Shown here: piece after piece, positions 1 through 8,956 of the stretch
Position numbering within the stretch: position 1 is the first letter of the stretch
Layout of the letters: each line of letters opens with the position of its first letter
From: Clostridium sp.
GTDB lineage: Bacteria; Bacillota; Clostridia; Clostridiales; Clostridiaceae
Length of the DNA: 64,000 nucleotides
Reading direction: 5' to 3'
Assembly (NCBI RefSeq): GCF_017888565.1
Contig: NZ_JAGHFX010000004.1
Span: 62,001 to 126,000 of the forward strand
Notes under the pieces: generated by a model
Database searches by the model: none
What the model was told of the DNA's origin: nothing
What the model saw: only the letters and a program-made list of their open reading frames with translations
Program-made: the position numbers and the translations under genes

Positions 1-3000
1 TGCTCTTCTCCATTCTCATCAAATGTCAAATAGGATTTATAATTAATATATGAGTAATCATGAAATACTCCCATCCATTTATCGATAAAATTACCATTTT
101 CATCTTTTAATTGAATTAAACTTGCCATTGCAACAATAGTATTTATACCAGTTTCCCATTCTACATAGTCACTCCAAGTTTCACCATTATCTTCAGATAT
201 TGATGTCTTGAAACCTTTAAATGTACTTCCATGCCAAGCTGGTCCTCCTGATATTGATATTAACTTTTGACTTCCATCTATAAAGTTTAATTTATAAATT
301 GTAGGCGTCTCCTCTGAATTTTTCCAAGTCTCATTAACTGAAATCCTTTTCTCCCATGTTAATCCTCCATCTGTGCTTTTACTCAATAATGCCTCTCCAA
401 ATCCATGCCCTTTTGGATAAACAGTTAAAATTGTCTTATCATCGTCTAATAATATGCTATCAGGCTGTCCAAGATATTGCCCTTCTTGTCTATCTATAAC
501 TATTTGTTTACTTGGATCTATTTCATAAGTTTTTAAAGCATTTTGTAAATTTATTGGTTTATTAACACGAATTTTAACTTCCTCAGAATATCCTCCTGCC
601 TCATTTTCAACTCTTACTATAGTATCTCCATACCTAACCCCTGTTACTGATCCATCTGATTCTACTATGGCTATATTAGTATCTAAACTCGTAAACTTTA
701 TAGTCTTATCATCATTATTTGAAACTAAATTGGTAATTATTTGAGTCTTTTCTCCAATATTTATTTCTTTATATTTACTATCAATATTTAATCCATTTAT
801 AGATTTTATCTGATTTACTTCAGATTTAGTCAAAGCTCTATTATATATCTTAATCTCATCTAAATCTCCAATAAACCCGCGCCCACCAATAATTTTTAAT
901 GGTGCTCTCATTAAATTAGTTTTAGTATATGCATTAGTATCACCAACTTGGCTTCCATTAACAAATAAAGATAATCCATTTGATTTTGAATTTGTAACAG
1001 CCATATGAATCCACTCGTTATTAGGAACTATATACTTAAAACTTAATGTACCTGAATTAACATGGACTCCAGCATTTTTTGAATTAGCTCCAACTCCTAC
1101 AGCTAAATCTATAGATTCTGAGTTTTGTTGCGTTGAACCAGTAGACTCTCTTCCATCCCACATAACCGAGGATGTCCCTGTACTATTTCCTCTCTTTACC
1201 CAAAAAGCTATTGTCCAATCCCATTCTAACTCTGCTGGTTCATTAATAACTAATTGGTCACTAGTTGAAGTAAACTTTAGAGCATTACCTGACTTGCCTT
1301 CTATAATTTCTCCGCCAGTCAAAGCTCCATTATAATAAACTCCATCTCCCCAATCATTCTTTATAGTATTATCATTTACATCATCAAAACTATAGTATGC
1401 TACTTCAGCTTCTTTTTCTATAAGTCTATTATTTACCACTACAGTTATAGTTGAACTCTTTGTTTGATCAATAACAGATGTGGCTGTTATATTTGCTATC
1501 CCAACTTTATTTGCTGTTATTAATCCCGAATTTTCAATAGAAACAATATCATTATCACTTGATATCCATTTTACAGTTGGATTTAAAGTGTTTTCTGGCA
1601 AAACACTTGTAGTTAACTGCAACTTATCTCCTACTAATATAGTTTTGTTTCCTTCATTTATTGAGACTGAATCTATAGTATTACTTCCACTATCCCTTAA
1701 TGAAATATATTTCTTACTTATATTTTTTATTTCGTCCTTGATATTTTGCATATCCTGTGGCAGTGCTTCTCTTGTTTCATTAGTAGCATATTTTGCTCCA
1801 CCATGTTGCCCAACACCATTTTTAGCTCCAGAATAGTTTAGTTTAACCATTTCAAATAATTTATTAATATCATCTTCTAGGCGTGGAATCTCTTTTTTCA
1901 TTAGATACAATTTATTTACATCTCTTATACCTTCGGCCATTTTCTCCAGTCTTACTGAACTTTTCACCTTTCTACCTTCAGAATCCTTTTCATCCGGATA
2001 TATTAAAAATGTATCTCCAGCTTCAAATGCCCAATGTGTTGTATCTCTTAATGGATCAGCTACCCATGCATCATAGGCCCAACGCATGTACCCTGTAGCA
2101 CCTTGTGCTGCTGTAAACATCATTGTCCAATAACTCTCTCCTGGCATACTTAAAGCTAAAGAATTAGGAAAATGTTCTGTACATGTATAAATTGTAGTTT
2201 TATATTCCTTTTCAGATTCATTCCTTTCATTCACAAAATTCTTATACGCTTCTAAAGATCCCTTGGCTGCTGTTGATCCCACACTTAAATCATCTACTCT
2301 ATTCGTTATATACTTGTAATTTTCACTAAAGTGATCCATTGCTGCTGCTTTCTTTAGTATATTACCATGTCTATTTTTAACCTTATCTACTACATCAAAA
2401 GCTTTATCCATATTTCCTCTTTCATCTATACCTATATAAACATCATCAAACCATGTTTTTTCATCTAAATGAGCTACTAGCTTATTTAAAAATTGTAACC
2501 ATACTTCCTCATACCTAGCTGTCCCTGGTGATAACTCCTCTGACTTAATAGATGAACTTGTTTCATCATAATAAGTAACTCTATTTCCCCAAGGTATCAT
2601 ACTATAACAAACAATTTTATCTCCTATTCCTAAATTTTTATTAAATTGAATCCACTTATCAAAATCAGTAAAATCAAATTCAAATTTTCCATCTGCTCTT
2701 TTAGTCCACTTTACCATAGATGGATATCTTACCTTATTTTGACTATACGTCTGTCCTCCCCATGCTTCTTCTACTATTGAAGCCGTAATAGCATGTCCCC
2801 CTAATTCCTTGTACTTATTCATAATTGGTGTCAATATATCGAAATGCTCTTGTGAAAATGGCTCTACTCCATAGTACTCCGCCGAACTATATGGATACTG
2901 CCATAATTCTATATCAAAATCATATTCTATACTTTCTGGCATAGTTACATCTAATACCTCTAATGCATAGTTAAACTCTATATCATCTACACCTTCACCA

Positions 3001-4262
3001 CTCACCGTTAATGTTCCCGTGTACATTCCAGGGTTAGCATTTCTAGGTATATTTATCTCAATCCAAACTTGCTGAAGAGAATTTGCAACCATATTTATTG
3101 GATTTGATGTATACAATATATCAGGCACACTTTTTTTCAAGCTATCATCACTTGGCGTTTGACTTGGATTTGAATTAGGACTATTATGATACCCCGCATC
3201 CCCTATATATGCCTTTGTTTCTTTTATAAAGGTAGATACTATATTTTCTTTAGATATAACTCCACTTTCAGAATTAAAATCACTTGCAGTTACTATTAAA
3301 TTACTTATTGCACCTTCTTTCGATGCCAAAACGATTTCAGATATGACCTTATCAGCTTTCCATCCATATAATTCTTCATTCATGGTACCAAGAGTCATAA
3401 CTTCAGCGTATCTATCCTGAGTATAGTGAGAATTAGTATCAACAATTGAACCATGAATCTCAGGATTTCCTGGTATAACTGTTATAGCTACAGAACTAGT
3501 TATATTAAACTCCTCTGAAGTTACTTGTATAATTGCTTTTCCATCTGAAACTGCTGTAATTAATCCCTCATCTGAGACTACTGCTACTTGTTCATTATCA
3601 CTTGAATATTTTAAATCATCTGCCGCAGCATAACTTGGAGTAAATGTAGGATTTAATTGTTTCTTAGATCCTTCTATAATTTCTATGTCTTTTTCTAAAT
3701 TGATTGATTCTACAACATATTTATTGTGTGTAATTTCAACTCTATCTACTTGTAGTACTGCTTGTTTGTGATTAGTATCAGAGTTTACACCTATTGCTTC
3801 CACCTTCAATGTATATTTACCTTCTGATAATCCTCCCCAAGCATATAAAGGATCTGTTTTATCTACTCTTGCATCAACTATATGTTCACTACCTGATACA
3901 AGTTCCCCTTTATCATTATAAATGGAGTACTTAGCTTTACCATTTTGAGGTGTCTTATTTCCATACACTTCTACTCTATTACCTATAAAATCTACAGTAT
4001 AATATTTTTTTTCTGGATTTTCTTCTCCATTTTTTAATACATTATAATGCTCTGAACTATTTTCACTACCTGTCGAAACCCAATTATCTCCATAATAAGT
4101 AAAATAATTACTTTCTCCTGTAATAACCGAATCATCAATAATTGTCCTTACATTACTATTTTCCATTCCATGAACTAATACCATACTTACTTGTGTATAC
4201 TGTACAAAAAATATAAAGGATAAAAGTAATACGCCAATTCTTTTCAATTTACTATTTTTCAA
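1..4262 (-). CDS. Secreted multidomain glycosidase (GH123/DUF4091-like, Big2, LamG, sialidase-like); C-terminus off window
   Basis: The reading frame is open from a TTG at 4262 to the window edge, about 1420 residues without its C-terminus. The TTG follows a perfect AAGGAGG. Residues 1-32 form a signal peptide (MKNSKLKRIG then a hydrophobic stretch). In order I see: a Big2-like Ig domain at about 180-262; a beta-sandwich plus barrel region at about 265-850 resembling GH123 (DUF4091), with an adjacent Asp-Glu pair in YIGIDERG (Asp613-Glu614) like the catalytic pair of GH123 beta-N-acetylgalactosaminidases; a second Big2 at about 861-944; a LamG/concanavalin-type lectin domain at about 951-1148; a third Big2-like domain to about 1231; then a BNR/sialidase-like propeller with two Asp boxes (STDGGLTW, SEDNGETW). 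It probably acts outside the cell on GalNAc-containing host glycans. The substrate is inferred. No LPXTG or other anchor can be judged because the end is missing. Confidence 0.82.
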   Translation of the reverse strand, partial: MKNSKLKRIGVLLLSFIFFVQYTQVSMVLVHGMENSNVRTIIDDSVITGESNYFTYYGDNWVSTGSENSSEHYNVLKNGEENPEKKYYTVDFIGNRVEVYGNKTPQNGKAKYSIYNDKGELVSGSEHIVDARVDKTDPLYAWGGLSEGKYTLKVEAIGVNSDTNHKQAVLQVDRVEITHNKYVVESINLEKDIEIIEGSKKQLNPTFTPSYAAADDLKYSSDNEQVAVVSDEGLITAVSDGKAIIQVTSEEFNITSSVAITVIPGNPEIHGSIVDTNSHYTQDRYAEVMTLGTMNEELYGWKADKVISEIVLASKEGAISNLIVTASDFNSESGVISKENIVSTFIKETKAYIGDAGYHNSPNSNPSQTPSDDSLKKSVPDILYTSNPINMVANSLQQVWIEINIPRNANPGMYTGTLTVSGEGVDDIEFNYALEVLDVTMPESIEYDFDIELWQYPYSSAEYYGVEPFSQEHFDILTPIMNKYKELGGHAITASIVEEAWGGQTYSQNKVRYPSMVKWTKRADGKFEFDFTDFDKWIQFNKNLGIGDKIVCYSMIPWGNRVTYYDETSSSIKSEELSPGTARYEEVWLQFLNKLVAHLDEKTWFDDVYIGIDERGNMDKAFDVVDKVKNRHGNILKKAAAMDHFSENYKYITNRVDDLSVGSTAAKGSLEAYKNFVNERNESEKEYKTTIYTCTEHFPNSLALSMPGESYWTMMFTAAQGATGYMRWAYDAWVADPLRDTTHWAFEAGDTFLIYPDEKDSEGRKVKSSVRLEKMAEGIRDVNKLYLMKKEIPRLEDDINKLFEMVKLNYSGAKNGVGQHGGAKYATNETREALPQDMQNIKDEIKNISKKYISLRDSGSNTIDSVSINEGNKTILVGDKLQLTTSVLPENTLNPTVKWISSDNDIVSIENSGLITANKVGIANITATSVIDQTKSSTITVVVNNRLIEKEAEVAYYSFDDVNDNTIKNDWGDGVYYNGALTGGEIIEGKSGNALKFTSTSDQLVINEPAELEWDWTIAFWVKRGNSTGTSSVMWDGRESTGSTQQNSESIDLAVGVGANSKNAGVHVNSGTLSFKYIVPNNEWIHMAVTNSKSNGLSLFVNGSQVGDTNAYTKTNLMRAPLKIIGGRGFIGDLDEIKIYNRALTKSEVNQIKSINGLNIDSKYKEINIGEKTQIITNLVSNNDDKTIKFTSLDTNIAIVESDGSVTGVRYGDTIVRVENEAGGYSEEVKIRVNKPINLQNALKTYEIDPSKQIVIDRQEGQYLGQPDSILLDDDKTILTVYPKGHGFGEALLSKSTDGGLTWEKRISVNETWKNSEETPTIYKLNFIDGSQKLISISGGPAWHGSTFKGFKTSISEDNGETWSDYVEWETGINTIVAMASLIQLKDENGNFIDKWMGVFHDYSYINYKSYLTFDENGEE

Positions 4263-4601
4263 ATTATTTCCTCCTTAAATTTAAAAATTTTTTTAAATTC
4301 TTTATTTAATCCCCCCTTTTAAACCTCTATACTATAACAGCGTAAAAATACTTAAATAACTTTATATCTAATTAAAACATTTACATCGTTTTCTTTTAAA
4401 ATCCATTTACTACTTTTAATTTATCTCTAACTTTAATAACGCTATTATACACCTTTTATTTTAGCTTACTTTATAACCTTTTGTATATATTTTCCATTTT
4501 ATATAATTCATATATTAATGACTATTTTTATAAACAATAAACTATACATATATTTATAAATTAAATAACATATAGATATTTTATATTTCCTTAAATCTAA
4601 A
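4263..4601. other. Intergenic, upstream region of the secreted glycosidase
   Basis: Very AT-rich non-coding stretch carrying the ribosome binding site of the glycosidase. I see no convincing ORF or conserved RNA element in it. Confidence 0.5.
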
Positions 4602-4653
4602 AAAAGCACATAAACTCTCTAGAACAAACAATTTAGAGATTTTATGTGCTTTT
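4602..4653. terminator. Bidirectional intrinsic terminator
   Basis: Inverted repeat with arms AAAAGCACATAAA and TTTATGTGCTTTT and an inner CTCT/AGAG extension. It is followed by a T-run on the minus strand and a shorter one on the plus strand. It isolates the glycosidase from upstream transcription. Confidence 0.75.
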
Positions 4654-4846
4654 ATATTGTTATTTACAACAATATAATTATTTTTCTTTTATGTATAATA
4701 TAACTATATGTAGGACATAGAATATAAAAAATTCGCATCTGATTGATTTTCTTAGTTATTATATCAAACTTCTATGAAAGTAAACCCCTATTTTTTAATG
4801 ATTAATTATAATTAATTACTTTATCTAAATTCCCATCTAACTTACT

Positions 4847-5008
4847 CTATTTATCTTTTAATTCTACTAATTGTGATATTCTATGATTTATCGTAATAAA
4901 AATAGATAACGGTACAATCCAAAGAACCTTTATATACTTTGAATTTACCTCTTCTATAATACAAGCTACATCAACAGTTAAAACAAGTAATATTATCCAA
5001 GTAATCAC
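4847..5008 (-). pseudogene. Possible remnant of a small membrane protein
   Basis: A 53-codon frame opens with GTG at 5008 and ends with TAG at 4847. It has two hydrophobic segments (ITWIILLVLTVDVACII and VLWIVPLSIFITI) and a charged tail. The protein-like pattern continues a few codons upstream of the GTG to a stop, with no ATG and no clear Shine-Dalgarno sequence, so it looks like the 3' end of a decayed membrane-protein gene. It could also be a true short ORF. I do not recognise the family. Confidence 0.3.
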
Positions 5009-5075
5009 TCTTCTCTTAGACGTTTCTGTAATCCATTTTAATTATTTTAAATTTAATTTAGGTAATAAAAAAATA

Positions 5076-5111
5076 CATAAAGCCTCTGTCAAAATTAACA
5101 AAGGCTTTATG
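5076..5111 (-). terminator. Intrinsic terminator of the STAS-like gene
   Basis: Arms CATAAAGCCT and AGGCTTTATG around a 16-base loop, followed on the minus strand by a run of seven T. It lies 40 bases past the stop of the gene at 5151-5543. Confidence 0.8.
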
Positions 5112-5150
5112 CACTATAACTTTTATAAGTTTAATATTAATGTTTATGTA

Positions 5151-5543
5151 TTATATTCTTTCTAAGGCATCATTAAAATTATCTACATATTGAATTGATT
5201 CCGTCCACCCAGGTATTTCTTTTCCTAATCTCTTAAATTGAGATATAGTAACAACATTGCCTTGTGTAACTAAAAATCTGCTCTTAAAAGGAACTTCCAT
5301 ATATCTTTGTAATAAAGTTCCTAACATATTTGCTACTGCTGGACTTGACGGCTTTAATTCTGCCGCATCAATTACTAAAGCATAATCCTTTGATGGAAAT
5401 GTCTTAGTAATAGCATCATAATCCTTTAAAAAAGATCCCCCATCTTCTTCACTAAAAAATCCTGAAGCTTGTGCATGAAAAACCTTCTTTATCTTGTCCA
5501 CATTTAATTGATAATTTGAAGTTTTCCCTTGGTATTTTATCAT
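5151..5543 (-). CDS. SpoIIAA/STAS-like small protein
   Basis: A 130-residue soluble protein with no signal peptide. The beta-alpha pattern, with the central strand YALVIDAAELKPSSPAVANML and later SRFLVTQGNVV, resembles SpoIIAA/STAS-like folds. This is a fold-level impression, not a family match. ATG follows an AGGAGGG ribosome binding site. It lies 64 bases downstream of the ketosynthase-like gene on the same strand and shares its terminator, so the two are probably one transcript. A STAS-like partner beside a condensing enzyme suggests a regulatory or scaffolding role, which is speculative. Confidence 0.6.
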   Translation of the reverse strand: MIKYQGKTSNYQLNVDKIKKVFHAQASGFFSEEDGGSFLKDYDAITKTFPSKDYALVIDAAELKPSSPAVANMLGTLLQRYMEVPFKSRFLVTQGNVVTISQFKRLGKEIPGWTESIQYVDNFNDALERI

Positions 5544-5607
5544 AATTAACCCTCCTAAATTTTTTTATAAATTTACCAATATCACTGAAACATTGGTGTA
5601 TTTATCT

Positions 5608-6621
5608 TTAGAATTTAAATAATAGTACAGTTACTACTGAGCCTGACCCCATAGATGCTAATGTAACATAGTCACCTTTTTTTATTTTTTCTGACTTCAA
5701 TGCTCTATCAAGAGCTATTATAGGACTTGTAGTTCCAGTATAGCCGAATTCATCTCCAATATAAGTTGTCCTACCTTTATCTATATCTAACTTCTCTAAT
5801 GTAAGTCTAGCATCAGGAATTGTAAATTGAGAAAAAATAAGATGATTAATATCATTTACCCTTATTCCATTATCTTCAGCAACTTCTTTAATTAGTTTTA
5901 CCCAAACATCAGATATGAAACTTCCATCAAAAGGCTTCCATGACCATTTTTTATCATCCTCTTCTTTTATTCCATCTCTTATAATTTTTGAGTATCCAGC
6001 TTTAGGCATAAGTATATTATTACATTCTGATGCTTGAGCTAAATGCGTAGAATCAATAAATCCTCTCTTTTTATCTTCATCAACCTTTTCTAAGGCAACT
6101 GCAGCTGCTGCATCTCCAAAGTTTGAATATGATACTGAATCATTAGGACTTCCCACAGAACTAAATAGAATTCCACCCACAACTAGCGCTCTTTTAAATC
6201 TTTTATTAGTCATTAGTATTCTGCTTGCTTGATCTAATGCAGTTATCATACCTAGACAATTTGTATTTGTGTCATATGCCATTTGTATTTTAGCTTCTTG
6301 ACCACCTAACATCTCTAGCACCTTGATTGCATTAGATGGTGATGTATATTCTGGTGTATCTGTTGCAAAAATAAGTAAATCTATATCATTGATATTTAAT
6401 TTTGCATCTTTTAATGCATCTATACTTGCCTTGTTAGCCATTGTTATAACAGTTTCATTAGGATCATTAGAGATATATCTATACTCTCTTTCTAAATGCT
6501 TTAATAACCCTGCCACTTCGATTCCCATTTGATTAAAATGATTAATAAAATAATCATTATGTACTCTATGTGCAGGATGATATACTCCTGTACTTATAAT
6601 ATTAATATTTTGATGTCTCAT
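5608..6621 (-). CDS. 3-oxoacyl-ACP synthase III-like (thiolase fold) enzyme with atypical active site
   Basis: A 337-residue protein of FabH length. The nucleophile region DTNTNCLGMITALD places Cys122 as in KAS III, and the C-terminal GYTGTTSP and SMGSGS segments fit the thiolase fold. The His of the HQAN motif is replaced (FSQF, residues 263-266), and the Asn of the usual GNTS motif is Tyr294 (GYTG). The Cys-His-Asn triad is therefore reduced to Cys. Housekeeping FabH would be near other fab genes, and none are here. It may be an acyl-transferring or specialised condensing enzyme rather than the initiator of fatty acid synthesis. ATG follows AAGGGGAG. It is cotranscribed with the STAS-like gene. 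Confidence 0.75.
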   Translation of the reverse strand: MRHQNINIISTGVYHPAHRVHNDYFINHFNQMGIEVAGLLKHLEREYRYISNDPNETVITMANKASIDALKDAKLNINDIDLLIFATDTPEYTSPSNAIKVLEMLGGQEAKIQMAYDTNTNCLGMITALDQASRILMTNKRFKRALVVGGILFSSVGSPNDSVSYSNFGDAAAAVALEKVDEDKKRGFIDSTHLAQASECNNILMPKAGYSKIIRDGIKEEDDKKWSWKPFDGSFISDVWVKLIKEVAEDNGIRVNDINHLIFSQFTIPDARLTLEKLDIDKGRTTYIGDEFGYTGTTSPIIALDRALKSEKIKKGDYVTLASMGSGSVVTVLLFKF

Positions 6622-6823
6622 AGATATCTCCCCTTACCGCTTAACTATTATGTATTTTTTAATATTAATAAATTATTACCCTATATATCATTACAATAAC
6701 CTTCATATTTTTCATTATATATACATATTATAGTATAATATCCCAAATTACAACATTTTAATCAGAATTTTATTATGATTATAAATATTCTTATATATTA
6801 TTTATTATAATTTGTAAAAAAAA
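6622..6823. other. Intergenic, promoter region of the ketosynthase-like gene
   Basis: AT-rich spacer between the start of the ketosynthase-like gene and the terminator at 6824-6862. No ORF or structured RNA is evident. Confidence 0.4.
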
Positions 6824-6862
6824 GATAAGGATTATGCTTTCTAGTGATACATAATCCTTATC
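6824..6862 (-). terminator. Intrinsic terminator of the GGDEF locus
   Basis: A perfect 13-base stem (GATAAGGATTATG with its complement) around a 13-base loop, followed on the minus strand by a long T-run. It ends the transcript of the split diguanylate cyclase. Confidence 0.8.
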
Positions 6863-6991
6863 ATTCTAATTGCCTTTTTTTTCAAAATCTAATACTATAT
6901 ATTTTCATTAAATATATAACACTAAATTAATAAACTATTAGAATCGTTTTTGATTAGCTAAAATATTTTGTTATGCTAAAATATTTATATA

Positions 6992-7510
6992 TCAATCTTT
7001 CAACTTAGCATAAGTATATCTATTTTTCCCTGCACTTTTAGATTTATATAAATACTCATCTGATAATTTAATTGCATCAATTGGATTTTTGCTATGATTT
7101 GGATAAAAAGCTCCCCCAATACTGCATCCTACATTCATTGTTTTTCCTTGTATAATATATGGTTTATTTATTTCTTCAATTAATATATTTGCAAAGTTTA
7201 TACTATCTTTTATAGGCTCATCTGAATTAGAATTTGTAATTACAATAAATTCATCCCCACCCATCCTTGCTACAAATACATCTTCCCTAGCATTGATATT
7301 GAGTCTTTTAGAAACTTCCTTTAACATCAAATCACCTGAATCATGTCCATATGTATCATTTATTAATTTAAATCCATCCAAGTCTAAATAATAAAATGTA
7401 TAAATTGATTCTTCAGTTATTTCCTTTACTTTTATCTTTTCAAAATATCTTATAAGTGCTTCTCTGTTTGGTAAACCTGTTAATTGATCACGATGTGCTA
7501 TTCCTTCCAT
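6992..7510 (-). CDS. Diguanylate cyclase GGDEF domain, 3' half of a frameshifted gene
   Basis: 172 residues from an internal ATG, forming a complete GGDEF domain: DQLTGLPNR near the start, DLDGFKLINDTYGHDSGD, and the intact signature RMGGDEF. The four residues five positions upstream of GGDEF are REDV rather than RxxD, so the inhibitory I-site seems absent. No Shine-Dalgarno sequence precedes the ATG. In the same frame, coding sequence continues upstream (INTENALGE) and meets the HAMP end of the sensor gene in another frame. The enzyme would make c-di-GMP from two GTP. As it stands it is probably translated poorly or not at all, unless coupled or frameshifted. Confidence 0.8.
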   Translation of the reverse strand: MEGIAHRDQLTGLPNREALIRYFEKIKVKEITEESIYTFYYLDLDGFKLINDTYGHDSGDLMLKEVSKRLNINAREDVFVARMGGDEFIVITNSNSDEPIKDSINFANILIEEINKPYIIQGKTMNVGCSIGGAFYPNHSKNPIDAIKLSDEYLYKSKSAGKNRYTYAKLKD

Positions 7511-7530
7511 CTCACCAAGAGCATTTTCAG

Positions 7531-7537
7531 TATTTAT
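7531..7537 (-). other. Apparent -1 frameshift joining sensor and GGDEF halves
   Basis: The sensor frame ends ...I-D-S-L-stop. Re-reading one base gives D-S-L-I-N-T-E-N-A-L-G-E-M, directly joining the GGDEF frame and restoring the usual HAMP-linker-GGDEF layout. The site is not a classical X-XXY-YYZ slippery heptamer. A one-base loss or a sequencing error is therefore more likely than programmed frameshifting. Confidence 0.75.
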
Positions 7538-8625
7538 AAACTATCTATAAGGCTTCTTAATGATACTGAAAGTAATTCTATATCTTTTATTCCATGATAT
7601 TCTGGTATTTCTACTTGCTCTCCTAACCTAAGTTTATCTGCTGATAAAACAATTTTCTTTAATGGTTTTGCTATAACTCCTGCAATAATCCATCCAATAT
7701 AAGCAAATATAATAGCTAATACAACTCCTATTATAATAATAAAATTTCTAAGTTCTTCTACTGGTTTATAAGCTATACTTAATGGCTGACGCACTAAAAT
7801 TGTCCATCCTAATCCCTTATAATCTTTATAACCATTTTCAGATGAATATCCAGTTAAATACTCCTTTCCATCTTGCCATGTCTCAACAATCCAATTACTT
7901 TCATTGCTTTTAGAATTATCAATACTCTCTAATTCAAGATTTTCTCCTAACATTCCATAAGGTCCAAGTAATACAGTATTGTCATTACTTATAATAAATA
8001 AATCTAGGTCATTCCTATACTTTAATGGGTTCATTATAGAATCTTTTATTTCATCTGCCCATTTCCAACTTAAGTGAGTAGCTAATATACATTGTAAATT
8101 TCCATTCTCATATTTTATAGGAATACTAATATCAACAAATTTCATTTCCTCACCTGTAGGATTAGAAAGCAAACTGGAAAGCAATACAGCTTCATGTACA
8201 TCTCCTATAAAAGGTTTCTCTAAAGCTTGATTATATACCGGTCTTGTTGATATATTTTTATCTTCTAAAATTCCATCTGTAGCTATAACTACATTTCCTT
8301 CTGTATCTAAGACTCCTATCCATGCATATTCTGGAGCATTCTTTTGTAATTCTTCAATAAGATTTCTTATCTCAGTTATATTTTCTAAATTTCTAAAAGT
8401 ATAAATCTTACTTAAAAGCGATACTTCTCCATACCTTGACCACATATAATGATCTAATTTATCAGCCATCTGATATGATACTTCAGAAAGTGTATTCCCA
8501 ATTTGATTTTTATATCCTTCTGTACTTCTAACACTTATGGCAGATGTAATAACTACAATAAGAATTGTAATTATTATTGAAAAGCTTAGAGCAAATAGTG
8601 ATCTTAAACTTATAGACTTCTTCAT
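7534..8625 (-). CDS. Cache/HAMP membrane sensor, 5' half of a split diguanylate cyclase
   Basis: About 363 residues from the ATG at 8625, chosen because GGGGAG lies just upstream (an open TTG at 8658 has no good site). Layout: transmembrane helix at about 12-34; an extracellular dCache-type sensor at about 35-285, with YAWIGVLDTEGNVVIATDG and GWTILVRQPLSIAYKPV; a second helix (IIIIGVVLAIIFAYIGWIIAG); then HAMP beginning AKPLKKIVLSADKL. The frame stops inside the HAMP-to-GGDEF linker, 23 bases before the ATG of the GGDEF ORF. Without the fusion it would be a sensor lacking output. The ligand is unknown. Confidence 0.8.
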   Translation of the reverse strand: MKKSISLRSLFALSFSIIITILIVVITSAISVRSTEGYKNQIGNTLSEVSYQMADKLDHYMWSRYGEVSLLSKIYTFRNLENITEIRNLIEELQKNAPEYAWIGVLDTEGNVVIATDGILEDKNISTRPVYNQALEKPFIGDVHEAVLLSSLLSNPTGEEMKFVDISIPIKYENGNLQCILATHLSWKWADEIKDSIMNPLKYRNDLDLFIISNDNTVLLGPYGMLGENLELESIDNSKSNESNWIVETWQDGKEYLTGYSSENGYKDYKGLGWTILVRQPLSIAYKPVEELRNFIIIIGVVLAIIFAYIGWIIAGVIAKPLKKIVLSADKLRLGEQVEIPEYHGIKDIELLSVSLRSLIDSL

Positions 8626-8889
8626 TCCACTCCCCACAAAATATGTATATAATTTCAAAATTAAACCATATTTATATTATCATGCATATTAATATGTAAA
8701 CAATATCTATAAACTATATAAAACACTTAAAACTATATAAATTAATTTTCTTAGCACTTCTAAGCAATTTACTAAAAATCCATATACTATAAGATTCTTA
8801 AAATCACTTTCTTTTTTTGTAATTGTACAAATTTCTCTTTCAATATTATTAGAATTAAATTTTGTATTAATAACCTACACTAAAATAAA

Positions 8890-8927
8890 AAACTATTGCA
8901 AAGAAGTAAACTTCAATACAATAGTTC
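8890..8927 (-). terminator. Intrinsic terminator of the 700-residue orphan gene
   Basis: Outer arms AACTATTG and CAATAGTT and inner arms GAAGT/ACTTC, followed on the minus strand by TTTTTTATTTT. It lies 30 bases past the stop at 8957. Confidence 0.75.
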
Positions 8928-8956
8928 TTTATCTTATTTTATTTTATAATATATCT

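Noticed and set aside
7525..7545. Programmed ribosomal frameshifting in the diguanylate cyclase
   Set aside because: No slippery heptamer or downstream stimulatory stem is apparent; a mutation or sequence error is simpler.
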